Shown here piece after piece: positions 1 to 10,540 of a stretch of 64,000 nt of DNA (position 1 is its first letter; each line of letters begins with the position of its first letter). The stretch comes from Punica granatum (Eukaryota > Streptophyta > Magnoliopsida > Myrtales > Lythraceae): the NCBI RefSeq assembly GCF_007655135.1, contig NW_022204038.1, positions 62,001-126,000 of the forward strand, read 5' to 3'. The notes under the pieces were generated by a model. That model searched no databases and was not told where the DNA came from. It was given only the letters and a program-made list of their open reading frames with translations. The position numbers and the translations under genes were made by a program.

Positions 1-334
1 AACTTTTAAATACTTATTTAATTAAGTTGAAACAAACTCACCTTTGCTCTTCTTTCCTAACTGTCAACCCCACTTTTCCCACTTTTCCTCTAGTTTCTTT
101 CATCTTCTCTCTTTCTCTCTCCTCTCTCTCCATGTTTCTATACTTTTTATTCTTTTTTCTAGCCGAAACTCTCTCTCCCCCTGGCTTCTCTTTCATATAT
201 TTCTTTTTTAATAATTATTTTTATTTATTAATATTTTAATTAATAAATATCTTTTTAAATTATTATAAAAAACCTATGCATATCACAAAATTATGGAAAG
301 TTAGGACAAACCGCGCATAACATGGGTAAGATCT
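1..334. other. AT- and pyrimidine-rich DNA, no gene seen
   Basis: This is a long C/T-rich tract followed by AT-rich sequence. The open frames here are low-complexity Phe/Ser/Leu runs and do not look coding. Similarity to the flanks of the GDSL genes begins only at about 335, so this is where the duplicated promoter block described next is cut off. Confidence 0.5.
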
Positions 335-580
335 CGTGGCTTTTATTGAAAAAAGTTGTGCTCAAATGATATTACTGAAGTTGGATAAGTTAATTGCAGT
401 TGTATTTCGTTAGCTTATGTTCGTTAATTCTTGTTAGTCTTTTCAATGAGAACACGATGCAACAAATCATTGCTCGCATATCGGATTGTCTAACTATGAA
501 GTATTTTCACTAAATTTTAAATTCTCTATTGCAGATAGAATTCTTTCACTAGCAGTGCAATAATAGCACGTCTCATTTTT

Positions 581-1902
581 TTTAAAAGAGTAAAATGCAC
601 TTTGCCCTCGACCTATAAAAAGAGTTTGAGTTTGTCTCATAATCTTTAAATTTTTGCGAAGTACCACCCGACTTTACCGGAAAATAAGCAAGATGGCCCC
701 TCAATCAATTTCTGACCAAAATTCCGGCCAAAAGAAGGCAACTAACATGTCATATAGAAAAGGGTTAAAGTGTCAACCCCATTAATCACCGATCCACCTT
801 CTACCTTCTTGCTCCGACCAAATCCAGAGGAGTTGCCTCAGGTACCATCTCGCCAAAGATCATAGGATTCACGTTCTAAGTGTGATTCTTTTCCAGCACT
901 TGCTGATAAGTTTGTGTCTTGGATTTCTATTTTTGAGTGATTCAACCCAAAATTTCTTGTCACAAAAAGATTCCTATAGTATGGATATCAGTTTTGTCAT
1001 TCCTGCAAATTTCTTGTTACTGAATGAGTATTCTGTTGTCCCGAACTGTCTGATTGACATTCATTAGAGTCCCGACGTATCCCTTTAACACATATGAAAT
1101 TTAATTTTCAGTAGGTGCTTGGTATCATGTGTTAGTATTTTTTTCCGGTTAGCGCCTCATGTTCTACTTATCCTTCCATTGATATTGAACGAGCAGCAAC
1201 CTAAGGTTTGAATGGGCTGTCTCAGAGATTTTTATCATAGCCCGACTTTCAATTCTTGAAAGAATTGAGCAAACAAAGACGAAATTTTTTGAGAATGGTG
1301 AACCTCACTTGTATGTCTATGCAGTATCTAGTCACCCATTTCCGCTTAATGTATTCACAAGCTTGTTCACGGTCTTGAAGCATGACCAAGCTATCGATCT
1401 ACGAAATATAGTCAGATCATTCTTTCAAAGATTACAGATGTCAGATACTTTCTCTCTAATATGTTGGATGACCAAGTGAGAGTTTGAAGATCATTGAACT
1501 ACACACTTACTGCTGCAAGCCCCAGTTGATATATAGAAGCAATCTGCAAAAGATAGAGTAGATGGGGTCAACCGGTAGGATGGTCGCTGCAGTGGCTTCT
1601 CTGGACTTCGATCGGGGCAAAAAGGCAGTAGGTGGATTGTCACCCTAATTCGCAAATTGAAAGACTGTTTTGGGTTTGTAGGTAATTAATTAATGAAGTG
1701 ACAATTTTGCCCTTTTATATATGACATGTGAGTGGCATGTGCTCTCTTTTGGCCGAAATTTTGGTCGGAATTTGCTTGAGGGGGCACGTTTGCTTATTTT
1801 TTGATTAGGTCGGGGGTACGCTGCAAAAATTTGAAGGTCAGGGGGCAAACCCAAATTTAACCCATAGGTTGGAGGGCAATGTGCATTTAACTCTTTTTAA
1901 AA
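581..1902. mobile_element. Non-autonomous Mutator-like (MULE) element with ~200-bp terminal inverted repeats
   Basis: The sequence from about 581 to 795 is repeated in inverted orientation at about 1680-1902. Matching landmarks include the AAATGCAC..TTGCCCTC segment at each outer end, a TTTGCCCCC-type segment, AAATTTTTGC, and GGCCAAAAGA near the inner ends. TIRs of about 200 bp are typical of MULEs. No transposase is present in the ~0.9 kb interior, so the element is non-autonomous. The flanks are A/T runs, so I could not define the 9-bp target duplication. The interior contains an open frame described separately, which makes a Pack-MULE with captured gene sequence possible. Confidence 0.65.
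1189..1479 (+). other. Open frame of unknown origin inside the MULE
   Basis: This 96-codon open stretch has no ATG near its start. Its composition looks like real protein, mixing hydrophobic and charged residues, with parts such as FEWAVSEIF near the start and ENGEPHLYVYAVSSHPF in the middle. I do not recognise the family. It ends at a TGA. Its position between the MULE arms suggests a captured host exon, but this is inference. An intact product is unlikely because no initiation codon or full gene surrounds it. Confidence 0.35.
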
Positions 1903-1994
1903 TTATAAAGGAGGCATATGAAATAGTATAAGAATCTCTTTTTTCAATTAACTTGAGATATTTAAACTATAAAAATCATATTGCATTTGGAGTT

Positions 1995-4020
1995 TGATGC
2001 GGCAGAAGAGGTGTCAAATCGGTACCTTCAGAAAAACAGGTTCTGACGACCTTGTCTCAAAGAAAAAGGCCTCCGGATCACAATTCACGCCTATGGCCGT
2101 GAAAAGACGAGATTTGGGCCGAATTCCATCGTTTAGGGCGTCAAATGGGCATTTTTATGTTATTTGGACGTTTTTACAATTTTAGGAAAAGTTTATGTCT
2201 TTTGTGCAATTTAGACGTTTTTAATTCTATTTAAGCATCATAGAACCCTAGGGTTAAGGGCGTTATTTTTGATCAATTAATAAAAATTGGAGCTTTCGTA
2301 CTCTTTGTCCATTCTTGGATTCGATTCAAATTGGATGCCAATTACCTAGGTATTCAAAGAATCAATAGGGAGTAGAAGGTCGTAGTTCCAGTATTCTGCG
2401 GAATCAACGGGTCTGTGACAGGTTACTCGTGTGTACGTTGCGTCAGTTGGTATCAAAGCCGCGTTCATTCTTGGATCAGTGATACTACCCCGAAGAGCGA
2501 TTAATCAACGTCGAGGATCGAGCAGATCATTGATACCCGGTTGGAGCGTAAGCTGGACGTGATTATGGATCGCCTAGCTGAAAGGATGGGAGCGCTGATG
2601 GAGGCCCAATAGGAGGTCGACCCGAGGTGCATACGAGTCCCTAATTCGACTGCGGACTTGGAGGATGTCGAGTATGATTCATATTCTAAAGGGGACGCGA
2701 ATATGTTTACCAAAGAGGATCCGTCTGATGACGCATTTTTTTTTAGCGGGAGGAGATGGAGAGCCCGAATTCGACGAGGAGGAGGAGATAGAAGAACAAA
2801 AGGATACAGTTTTGCCTAATGATGGTGAATTTGTTGCTGATTCATTTGACAATGGAAGCAACTGGGATTTCCATCAATATGATGATGCTGATATAGGTGA
2901 TGGAGACACCAATTTTGTGGATCCTGCTGTTTCTCGTCATATTGAGGAAAATGAAAATTTTGCTTTTCATCAGCCTGAATTCGATGAAGATGATGATTTC
3001 GATGAAGTGGATTCGGGTGCAAGGTCCGACGACTTCGATTTGTTAGAATTAGGGGAGACAGGTGCTGAGTTTTGTCAGGTGGGTAGCTCTACATGCAGTG
3101 TTCCTTTCGAGCTTTATGATCTCCCAAACTTGGAAGATGTGCTATCTATCAATGTGCGGAGTGAGTGCCTTACTAAGGAGGAAAGACTGGGTCTTGCGAA
3201 GATCTTGCCTGATATGGACCAGGAAACGTATATGAGCACCATGATGGAGCTCTTCAAGGGCTGTAATTTCCATTTTGGCAGCCCTCTGAAAAAGTTGTTT
3301 GATATGTTGAAGGGAGGATTGTGCGAGCCCAGAGTCGCCTTTTATCGCGAGGGTCGGAATTCTTTTGACAAGCGGGAGCATTACCATTTTCTCAAAATGC
3401 CTCAGAATGAGGGTTATAGTATCGAGGAGAAGTTTCGTGTCTTGAATAACGTGAAGAGTCAAAAGAGTTTGATGTGTCAGAAGGAGACTCTATGGGACTA
3501 TAAAAAAATAAGGTAATAATTCGGACGATGACAATTCGATAGCGAATTCTCTCCATCCATGGGAGAATAATGCGGGAGAAGAGGTGTCAAATCGGCATCT
3601 CGAGAAAAATAGGTTTTAACAACCCTGTTTCAAGGGAGTTGGCCTCCGGAGCACAACTCATAGCTATGGCCGTGAAAAGACGAGATTTAGGTCGAATTCC
3701 ATCGTTTAGGGCATCAAACGGGCATTTTTATGTTATTTGGGCGTTTTTATAATTTTAGGAAAAGTTTATATCTTTCGTGCAATTTAGGCATTTTTTTATT
3801 CTATTTAAATATCGTAAAACCCTAGGGTTAAGGGAGTTATTTTTTTATCAATTAATAAAAATTGGAGCTTTCGTGCTCTTTGTCCATTCTTGGATTCGAT
3901 CCGAATTGAATGACAATTACCTAGGTATTCGAAGAATCAATAGGGAGTTAAAAGTTGTAGTTCTGGTATTCAGCGGAATCAACGGGTTTATAACAGGTTA
4001 CTCGTGTGTACACTGCGTTA
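1995..4020 (+). mobile_element. Small non-autonomous LTR retroelement carrying an NFRKB-like gene fragment (element 1)
   Basis: Two direct LTRs (1995-2445 and 3568-4020, about 452 bp each) bound the element. The 5' LTR starts TGATGCGG and ends GCGTCA. The 3' copy has decayed ends (TAATGCGG and GCGTTA). A primer-binding site resembling the initiator-Met tRNA complement (TGGTATCAAAGC) lies at 2448-2459, and a purine tract GGGAGAA directly precedes the 3' LTR. The 5-bp target duplication GAGTT is perfect (1990-1994 and 4021-4025). The paralogous DNA at 33,870 keeps the unoccupied target site. The interior has a short degraded gag-like leader, then host-gene coding sequence, then a short 3' module. 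No protease, RT or integrase is present, so mobility must have been supplied in trans. Confidence 0.85.
2665..3516 (+). pseudogene. Captured fragment of a plant NFRKB-like (kappa-B-binding-related) gene
   Basis: This 283-codon open frame starts in the retroelement leader and crosses into captured sequence at about 2790. Residues 1 to about 42 are retroelement-derived and end in an acidic FDEEEEI stretch. Residues from about 43 onward are acidic. They then give the conserved block of plant NFRKB-related nuclear proteins: LPDMDQETYMSTMMELF, CNFHFGSPLKKLFDMLKGG, CEPRVAFYREG, and later GYSIEEKFRVLN. From memory of the family, a block of roughly 16-20 residues between the HYHxLxxxQN region and GYSIEEK is missing, as after exon skipping or deletion. 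NFRKB proteins are subunits of INO80-type chromatin remodelers. This fragment is far shorter than a full protein, which runs to many hundreds of residues. It is probably non-functional, although the open frame is unbroken. Confidence 0.75.
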
Positions 4021-4600
4021 GAGTTTCTTCATTGGGCGGATCTCAAGTTCACGTTAATATTAGATCTTTCTGTAGTTTGGACCACTACATGAATAAGTAA
4101 ATGAATTTTCAGCATTGTTTTTCCCTTTATATGTTTTGGGAGTTAATAGTTCAAGCCCATTTTTTGAGAAAGGGAGTTTAGTTTTCGATGCCGTTACTTT
4201 TGATCTACAGCCAAGGATTTTGCTCTTGAATTTTGATTGTAACCGGAAAAAATAGTTCACATCTTGATTGAATTTTACTTGAAATTTACATACGTCGGCC
4301 AATTTGATGTATAGGATCTTGCTTTTTAAATGGAACATTATTGACGACACGTCTAGGGTTCACATATTGAGTTGAGCATAGTGTTATCAAAATAGAATTG
4401 ATGAGAAAATTGGCAAATATATCTCATAAGGTAACTGATCAATGTGATCTCTATTAAGAGTGTAAAACCTCGTGGTACCACATAGAGGGAAAAGAGGGCG
4501 ACCCAGTGATAGGGAAAACATGTGGCTACGGTACTCTTGAAGGCCACAGAATTGTGCCCAGAGTTCATAATTCAACAAAATAATCTGTTTTGCTAGATTT

Positions 4601-5119
4601 CTTGGCCAATGTGTTGTTCGATTTGCTACAAATATAATTGTACTGGACTAATTCAAACCGTATTTGTTTTTAGTGAAATTTCAAAATTTTGATAAATAAT
4701 TATTTCTTTCTTATATAGTATATAACATTTAATAATTATGTTCAAATATCACCCCAGAAATGATGATTAATTCATAATTACTAATTTACTACTATATAAG
4801 AAAATAAGGGGTGACTGCCCCTCTCCCCCTCCTAAATCCATCCCTATCTTTAACTGTCCATGGTGACCTTTGGAGCAATGATTGGTGTCGTGTAGGGAAA
4901 CCCACCACTGATTGCATTTCAATACAAGAAAAAAAAATCCCATAAGGATGTTTGGAATTGCTCACGAAAAAATATTCAATCAGTATTACTTATCAACTTT
5001 GAATGAGTCAGAACTAATCAAAATTCTTATAAGTAAAAATCTATGGGCCCATTGTAGGACCAGTTTTCCACTTTTAAGCATTTTCATTTGGGTGTTACAT
5101 ATCCAAGTGGATGATTAAT
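4601..5119. other. AT-rich intergenic DNA
   Basis: I see no gene, clear repeat end or RNA here. It separates the orphan GDSL flank from the Ogre-like LTR. Confidence 0.4.
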
Positions 5120-8100
5120 AGTCAGCACCCAATTTCGGTCCATCGGCTCCAAGGGGCAAAATCGTCATTTTTTCAATTTATTACCTTTTCTAAAAAAAAA
5201 TAATTTAAATTAAATTATATATATATATGTATAAAAAAAAGAGAAAAGAAAAGAAAACATTCGGGCAGGTCACGGGCAGGCCGGGCAGCGTTGACCGGCT
5301 GCCCGTGACCGCCGGCCTTTTTTTTTAAAAAAAAAAAAAAACGATTCGGGCAGGCCGGGCAGCGCTCGCTGGCTGCTCGCGACCCCGCCGGCCCGAAATC
5401 CCCAAATCGCGGATTTCCGCGATTTCCTCCAAGATCGGCCGAAATCTCAACGGAAAAGTGGACGAAATTGAAATTAATTGAGGAGAAAGGCAATTCGGAT
5501 GGAGAGGAACACGACCCAGTAAAAACAAACGGAAAATTGGCTCTCGATTTGGGCGAATTTGGAAGTCGAAGAACTCGTAACTCTCGCCGGAAAATCGTGG
5601 TTTTTCCCCCGATTCCGACTGATTAAGCGCCGGTGAGGTCCCGATCGACCACGGCGGAGGGCCGGCGGTGTCCAGATATCTCCCGCGTCCATTCCGGCCT
5701 TCATCGCGGTGGCCAGGGGCGAGAACCGCCGCCCAGAAGCCGTCGCCGCCGCTGCCCCCCGATCCCGACCGCCTTTTGTTAACGGGCCTCGGCTCAGTTC
5801 GGTTTCTTTTGCAGGCCCAGCCCAAGCCCAAAAATTCGGCCCATTCGGCCCAACGCTCCGGTCCGGTCCTGCAGCTCTTCCGGGCGGTTCTCCCTTCGGG
5901 CGGGCAGTCCGAACCGATCCGATTCGACCCGATTGTCCGGAGATTTTTTTTTTTTACAGAGAAGCCCCTCAACTTTCCGAATTATGTAAATTCTCGACTT
6001 AGTGGCATGATTAGGGATCCTTTCCTGAATATTATTGCTTGCTTGATGAATATAATGTGAAATAAGTGTTCTTGGGTCGTGTGGGTGATCGGATTTGTCC
6101 CGAACTCGATTTCACGAACTTTCCATTTTGTCACATTTCAGTCCAGAGGACTCATTTTATTTTTTTCAGATCTGCCTCGAACTCTAAAATTTATTTTTAA
6201 CCAAGTCCCGGTCATTTTACTATTTTCCAATCAGTCCTTGGATATTTCAGAATTTCTCAAGCATCCCAAAGGACTTTCCAAGTTGTTTCAGTTTAGTCCC
6301 TGGGCCATTTTTCACCGTTTTCAGATCTGCCCCGAATTTCAAAATTTCTTTTCAATCAAGTCCTAGTCATTTTACTATTATTCAATCAGTCCTGGAACTT
6401 CTAGAATTTTTCAAGGATCCCAAAGAACTTTCCAAGTTGTTTCAGTTTAGTCCTGGGGTCATTTTTTATTTTCAGATCGTTCCCGATTTTCAAAATCATT
6501 TCAAATAAGTCCTAGGACATTTTCAGTAATTTTTTTTACACGGTCCCTATTTCTTAGAATTTTCAAATCAATCCCCAATTTCTTCAGAATTTTCAAATCA
6601 GTCCCCAAATTTTTAGAACTTTCAAATCAGTCCCTGCTTTTTTAAAATCGTTCAATTCAGTCCCCTGGACATTTTCTAAAAATATCCGACATTTTCCTAC
6701 TCGGATCACCCACCGACAATGTATATGCCCCATTTAAATATTTTATTTTTGTAATTATATGTGACAATGTCGGAAATTAGAGTTTATCGGGCAGTCAATT
6801 AATGGCTATCTCGACGGTTTGAAATCCGTAGACTAAAGCATTCGGCAAATTTCTAATTAACCTAAAATTCTACATACGGGATAATCGGGACGTTAAATTT
6901 GGCTAAATTAAATCACTTGACACTTTTAAAGGAATTGCACGAACCGATTTAATAACTTGTAATCGCATCGACAGTTCAAGAACTGTTAATCATGCCCTTT
7001 TCAAAATTCACAATTTCAAAAGCACCGAGATACGTACAACGTAATCTTGATTTTCATGCACAAACATATTTACCGATTCAAGGGCATGATTACCGGTTCT
7101 TGTCATGCCGTCACTCTAGTGTAGGTTTGTGTTTAGAACGGGTTAAAACATGGGAAAACGGATTAATTTCAAATTCGGCTTAAATCAAACATGGGCAATA
7201 GTCAAATAGAGGGTTAGGTTTTTTGGGTTTTAGGTGAAAATACTTTTAATCTGTAAAATTCATATTGTCGCGATACAGAATAATCTAAAAACAACCCACA
7301 CATTCGAGACTTGACTACATACATCATGTCTGTCGGGTCCGTTAAAATGATGCCGAATGCTGCATACCCTATCTATCATCCTGTTTGTTTGTTTTAGGGT
7401 AGGATTTGTATGCCAAGATACCCCGGATAATAATTGATTAACTCATGTAAATTCGGCAATAACAAAATCTCACTGTTTGTTTATTTGCGCTTACTTGTTG
7501 CATTCTTGCACTTATTTGTTATGCGGGTCGAGCCCGATCCTTTAGGATACGATTCACATGGGGTCCAACGCCCCAATCGTAGATTACAGGATCTAATCCC
7601 CTAAACACCGAGTGCGCACCTTAATTTCAATTTCAGTCTTTTCAAACCACACGGTGAGCACGAGTGGAATAATGACCGAACGCGAACCGATTGGAATTCA
7701 ATTGTTGTAATTTGTATTTATTTATATGAGATGACAATGTAAGGATTTATGTTGTACGTTTATTCATGTAAGAATCCCGGTCGGAGAGCGGACGGTTGGA
7801 GTGTTTCTTCGAATTTACGGTGTCAAAACGCGTAAGATAAGCGGAACTTAATTAAGCGGTAATTAAATAAAAAATGGCAAACCTAGACAAGCTAGAGTAC
7901 CAATAGGGCATGCGAGATATAGGCTCGCATGTAACAGAACCCCCGAATTCGGAACCTCGGGTTTCGCAGACCATATGCCTTAGCAATTAGGTGTACCTCG
8001 TACCCCTAGACCCGGGCGACTCACCGGCCCTCGACCTTCGGGTCGTAAATAGGTAGTGGTGACTCCTTCTCACGTGTGTCCGTCGCGCGTCCCCGGGAAG

Positions 8101-8175
8101 GTGGACACTCCCAAGCCGCGTTGCATTTAGGCGCGCGCATGCGTGCCCCGACGAGATGAAATTCGAGTGCGTACA
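5120..8175 (+). repeat. 5' LTR (~3.06 kb) of the Ogre-like element
   Basis: It begins GTCAGCACCC after one mutated base and ends GTGCGTACA. It is alignable along its full length with the solo LTR at 55450-58346. The first ~900 bp are GC-rich and carry proline/arginine-like open frames on both strands. The centre carries a 155-bp tandem repeat, and the 3' part is GC-rich with CGCGCG-type segments. No convincing gene lies inside: the open frames here, including those near 5325-6060, are shadows of GC-rich LTR sequence. Confidence 0.75.
6166..6471 (+). repeat. Tandem repeat of ~155 bp inside the LTR (two units)
   Basis: Units run from 6166 to 6320 and from 6321 to 6471. Each starts TCAGATCTGCC and contains CTTTCCAAGTTGTTTCAGTT near its end. 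The related solo LTR has a single unit (about 56490-56642), which accounts for nearly all of the length difference between the two LTRs. Further short degenerate TTTTCAAATCAGTCCC repeats follow to about 6670. Confidence 0.7.
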
Positions 8176-8181
8176 GCTTTG

Positions 8182-8197
8182 TGGCTTCACTAGGGAC
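8182..8197 (+). other. Degraded primer-binding site of the Ogre-like element
   Basis: Just inside the LTR end lies TGGCTTCACTAGGGAC. It resembles the tRNA-Arg-complementary primer site I recall for Ogre elements (TGGCGACTCCACTGGGGAC), with a short deletion and substitutions. The assignment rests on similarity by eye. Confidence 0.4.
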
Positions 8198-8747
8198 ACT
8201 TAGAGGGTTCGGGCTCGTTCTCGCTTGCTTTGTTTGCTTGTTTATTTACCGCTTTTCGCAGTTTTTCGCTTATCTACTTTACGCACTTTTATTTCTCGCA
8301 CACGCATTGCATATCATACTAGCTTTTAGGTACCTATGGGTCGCGTCCCACGACCGGTAATAGGAGCATAGGTAAGATAGGGGTTCGAAGTAGGGGTATG
8401 GCGCGCAGTTCGACTGTCGCTTAGGCTTTGAAAAAAATCCCACTCGATTTCAAGGAATTGACGCCCTCGAGTCGGGGGTCCCCATCCCTAGGTAGCACGA
8501 TCCTTGTAGTACCGAAACCATGCATACTACCGGAGCTCCATGCCATCTTCCAACCCGACTACAGTAACAGTCCATTGAGTCGGCATGCGCGCCATTTGAG
8601 TCCTTTTCCGTTTTTGAGAGAGATGTACGTTGTATACATTAAGCCGTGGGCATTTATTTTCTGTACCCATGCATCATCTAATTTCAAAATTATGCGTCAT
8701 TTATATTAACTAGTCTTAAATCGATTTTCCTTTCATCTTGGTAAGAG

Positions 8748-10235
8748 ATGGCGCGCTCGGTCTCCTTTCCACACCTCGACAGGGTCATGCCACCACTGGA
8801 GGAAATCAGTAACATCTGGGCTCATCTACGCCAAGTCGACCGCGATTACATCAGGACTTTTGTTGGGGATATACCAATGCTAGCTATGCGCCGAGTGGAT
8901 TGGAACTTTTTAGGAGCAGCAGTGACGTTTTGGGACCCAGTCCACGCCGTCTTCAACATCCAAGGTACCGAGCTCACACCAACTATCGAGGAATATCGCA
9001 CTCTCGTCGGAAGAATTGCAGCCACCCGCAACATTGTGGAGCCTAACTTCCACACCACCCGACTTGTTTTGGTATCGCGTCTACTTGAGGTGCATAGGTC
9101 TCAGCTACAAGCCGAACTTGCATATTCCGATGGCACAGAGATAGTCATCGCGAAACTGCTTCATTTTATTGAAATACGAGCGCGCGAGGTTCAAGGGGAT
9201 CTTTTACAAAAAAAATTTTGTCATGCGATCTTATTCTTAATTTTTGGGATTCTATTATTCCCTCGCTCGGCCGGTCACATTGATGCAGCCTTAGCTAGCG
9301 TTGTCCTCCAAGTGGTTGGAGGCCGCGAGTACGAGGTGGCCTTGTTGGCCGAGACCATATGGTCCCTCGATCGCGTTACAAGAAAGACCGATCGAAGGTT
9401 GAGAAGGTCCCCAATCCTTTTGCAAATTTGGCTCCAAAGCCATGCAAACCCCTTTGGCCTTGTTCGTCCGGTTATGTTTTTCACACGTCCGGAGTCTATC
9501 ATTTCGCGGTTACTACCTCTGTTGCGTGTGGAGGAACGCAAGGTCTCCGAGTGGATCAAAATTTTTCGAGAAATAGCACCAAAGGGCTTTAAATGGCGCG
9601 CCGCATGGATGCCACCCGGACCCATGACCCTTAAATGTCCTGATTTTAATGGAGTACCACTCGTGAGCCATGCGGGGTCCACCACCTATTTTCCGACGCG
9701 AGTAGTGAGGCAGTTAGGTGGCTTACAGACGGTTCCCAAAGGTACGACGCGAACCGAGTTCGAACATACTTGGCGGGAGGACCAGACGTCCATAGATCGC
9801 CTAAGTGAAATCGAACGAGTTATGACCGCGTGGCAGACTACGGTCATCGAGCATCTTTACTTCCCCGAGCACCCGACCCAAGATGAACGGGACTTTCAAG
9901 CCACGGAGGAATATATCCTCCGCTTTTATCGATGGGGTCCATCAGAGAATGATGATTTCACAGACTCCCATCCGGTCGAGAGTAGCACATCATCCGGGGC
10001 ACCAGTACCGGACATGACCATCCAAGCCGAGCTCGCTAATCTCAGGGCTGAAAGGGATCGCCTCCACCGAGAGATCGCCGATAAGAATGAGCAACTGGGC
10101 GATCAGCACCAACTACAGAAGGAACTTGCCCAGACCTGCGCCCAACTTCAGAGTCGTGATCAGGAGTTGGCGCGAGCGAACGCTGCTTTGGAAAGGTCCA
10201 GGAAAAGGGCCCGTGGAGGTCCACGCACATCCTAA
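8748..10235 (+). CDS. Retrotransposon ORF1 protein, DUF7745-like, with C-terminal coiled coil
   Basis: This intact 495-codon frame lies about 570 bp downstream of the LTR. The N-terminal two thirds form an alpha-helical domain with family-like signatures. These are WDPV-type FWDPVHAVFNIQGTELTPTIEEY at about residues 61-84, FPRSAGHIDAAL at about 171-182, and a Trp-rich region near residue 289 with PPGPMTLKCPDF. Residues of about 424-486 are heptad-rich (LANLRAERDRLHREI onward) and end in a basic RKRARGG tail. Such proteins are abundant in some plant proteomes and, to my knowledge, derive from an ORF upstream of gag in large gypsy elements. The biochemical function is unknown to me. The frame lacks stops although the element is truncated, so it is young or recently active. 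It is not a host gene. Confidence 0.6.
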   Translation: MARSVSFPHLDRVMPPLEEISNIWAHLRQVDRDYIRTFVGDIPMLAMRRVDWNFLGAAVTFWDPVHAVFNIQGTELTPTIEEYRTLVGRIAATRNIVEPNFHTTRLVLVSRLLEVHRSQLQAELAYSDGTEIVIAKLLHFIEIRAREVQGDLLQKKFCHAILFLIFGILLFPRSAGHIDAALASVVLQVVGGREYEVALLAETIWSLDRVTRKTDRRLRRSPILLQIWLQSHANPFGLVRPVMFFTRPESIISRLLPLLRVEERKVSEWIKIFREIAPKGFKWRAAWMPPGPMTLKCPDFNGVPLVSHAGSTTYFPTRVVRQLGGLQTVPKGTTRTEFEHTWREDQTSIDRLSEIERVMTAWQTTVIEHLYFPEHPTQDERDFQATEEYILRFYRWGPSENDDFTDSHPVESSTSSGAPVPDMTIQAELANLRAERDRLHREIADKNEQLGDQHQLQKELAQTCAQLQSRDQELARANAALERSRKRARGGPRTS

Positions 10236-10540
10236 GATAGACACCTCTACCAGGCCCTCACTTGGAATCGGTGCTTTCCATGGCGACGGTCGCTTGCACC
10301 TCGGGCACGTTGGAAGACCGACTTAGGACTATCTTTTCAAAATTTGTATTGCACTTTGAACTATTCAGAGTTAATATGAATGACAGCATTAGTTTTCAAA
10401 ATTCATGCATCTCATGCATTCCCTCTTCATTACTTTGCATGTTTATTTTAAAGAGAATATTCTTGCATCGAAACTCACACACTTATGGAATCTAGGTTTT
10501 AACAACTGGCGGCGCCCCATCGGTATCCCACACGCTTCCA

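Larger units (their letters stand above)
335..4600 (-). repeat. Orphan copy of a GDSL-gene 5' flank, split by two transposons
   Basis: Once the two insertions (581-1902 and 1995-4020) are removed, this block lines up piecewise with DNA upstream of GDSL genes 1 and 3. The stretch near 335-370 matches about 33606-33640. The part near 555-580 matches about 19700-19715. The part 1940-1994 plus 4021-4100 matches 33830-33960. The part 4250-4350 matches about 34066-34125, and 4520-4590 matches the borders of the SINE near 20430/20760. The matching gene would have to lie at the left end on the minus strand, but no GDSL exon is present. The block is therefore either the flank of a gene lost at a breakpoint near 335 or a flank duplicated alone. 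It was recognised by eye and not aligned formally. Confidence 0.6.
5120..10540 (+). mobile_element. 3'-truncated Tat/Ogre-like Ty3/gypsy retrotransposon
   Basis: A full 5' LTR (5120-8175) is followed by a degraded primer-binding site, an untranslated leader, an ORF upstream of where gag would be (8748-10235), and about 300 bp more internal sequence. The element then breaks off near 10540 with no gag, pol or 3' LTR. A related solo LTR at 55450-58346 defines the LTR boundaries. LTRs of about 3 kb, a likely tRNA-Arg-type primer site and an extra ORF ahead of gag are hallmarks of the Tat/Ogre lineage. The lineage call is inference because no RT domain is present. The first LTR base is A where the intact solo copy has T. 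Confidence 0.65.

Noticed and set aside
5325..6060. Long overlapping open frames (up to 215 codons) on both strands
   Set aside because: They lie inside the GC-rich first part of an Ogre-like LTR and recur, altered and shifted, in the solo LTR at 55.5-56.3 kb. The Pro/Arg/Gly-rich composition reflects base bias, not a gene.
9275..9685. Minus-strand 136-codon frame
   Set aside because: It lies wholly within and antisense to the intact ORF1 of the Ogre-like element.
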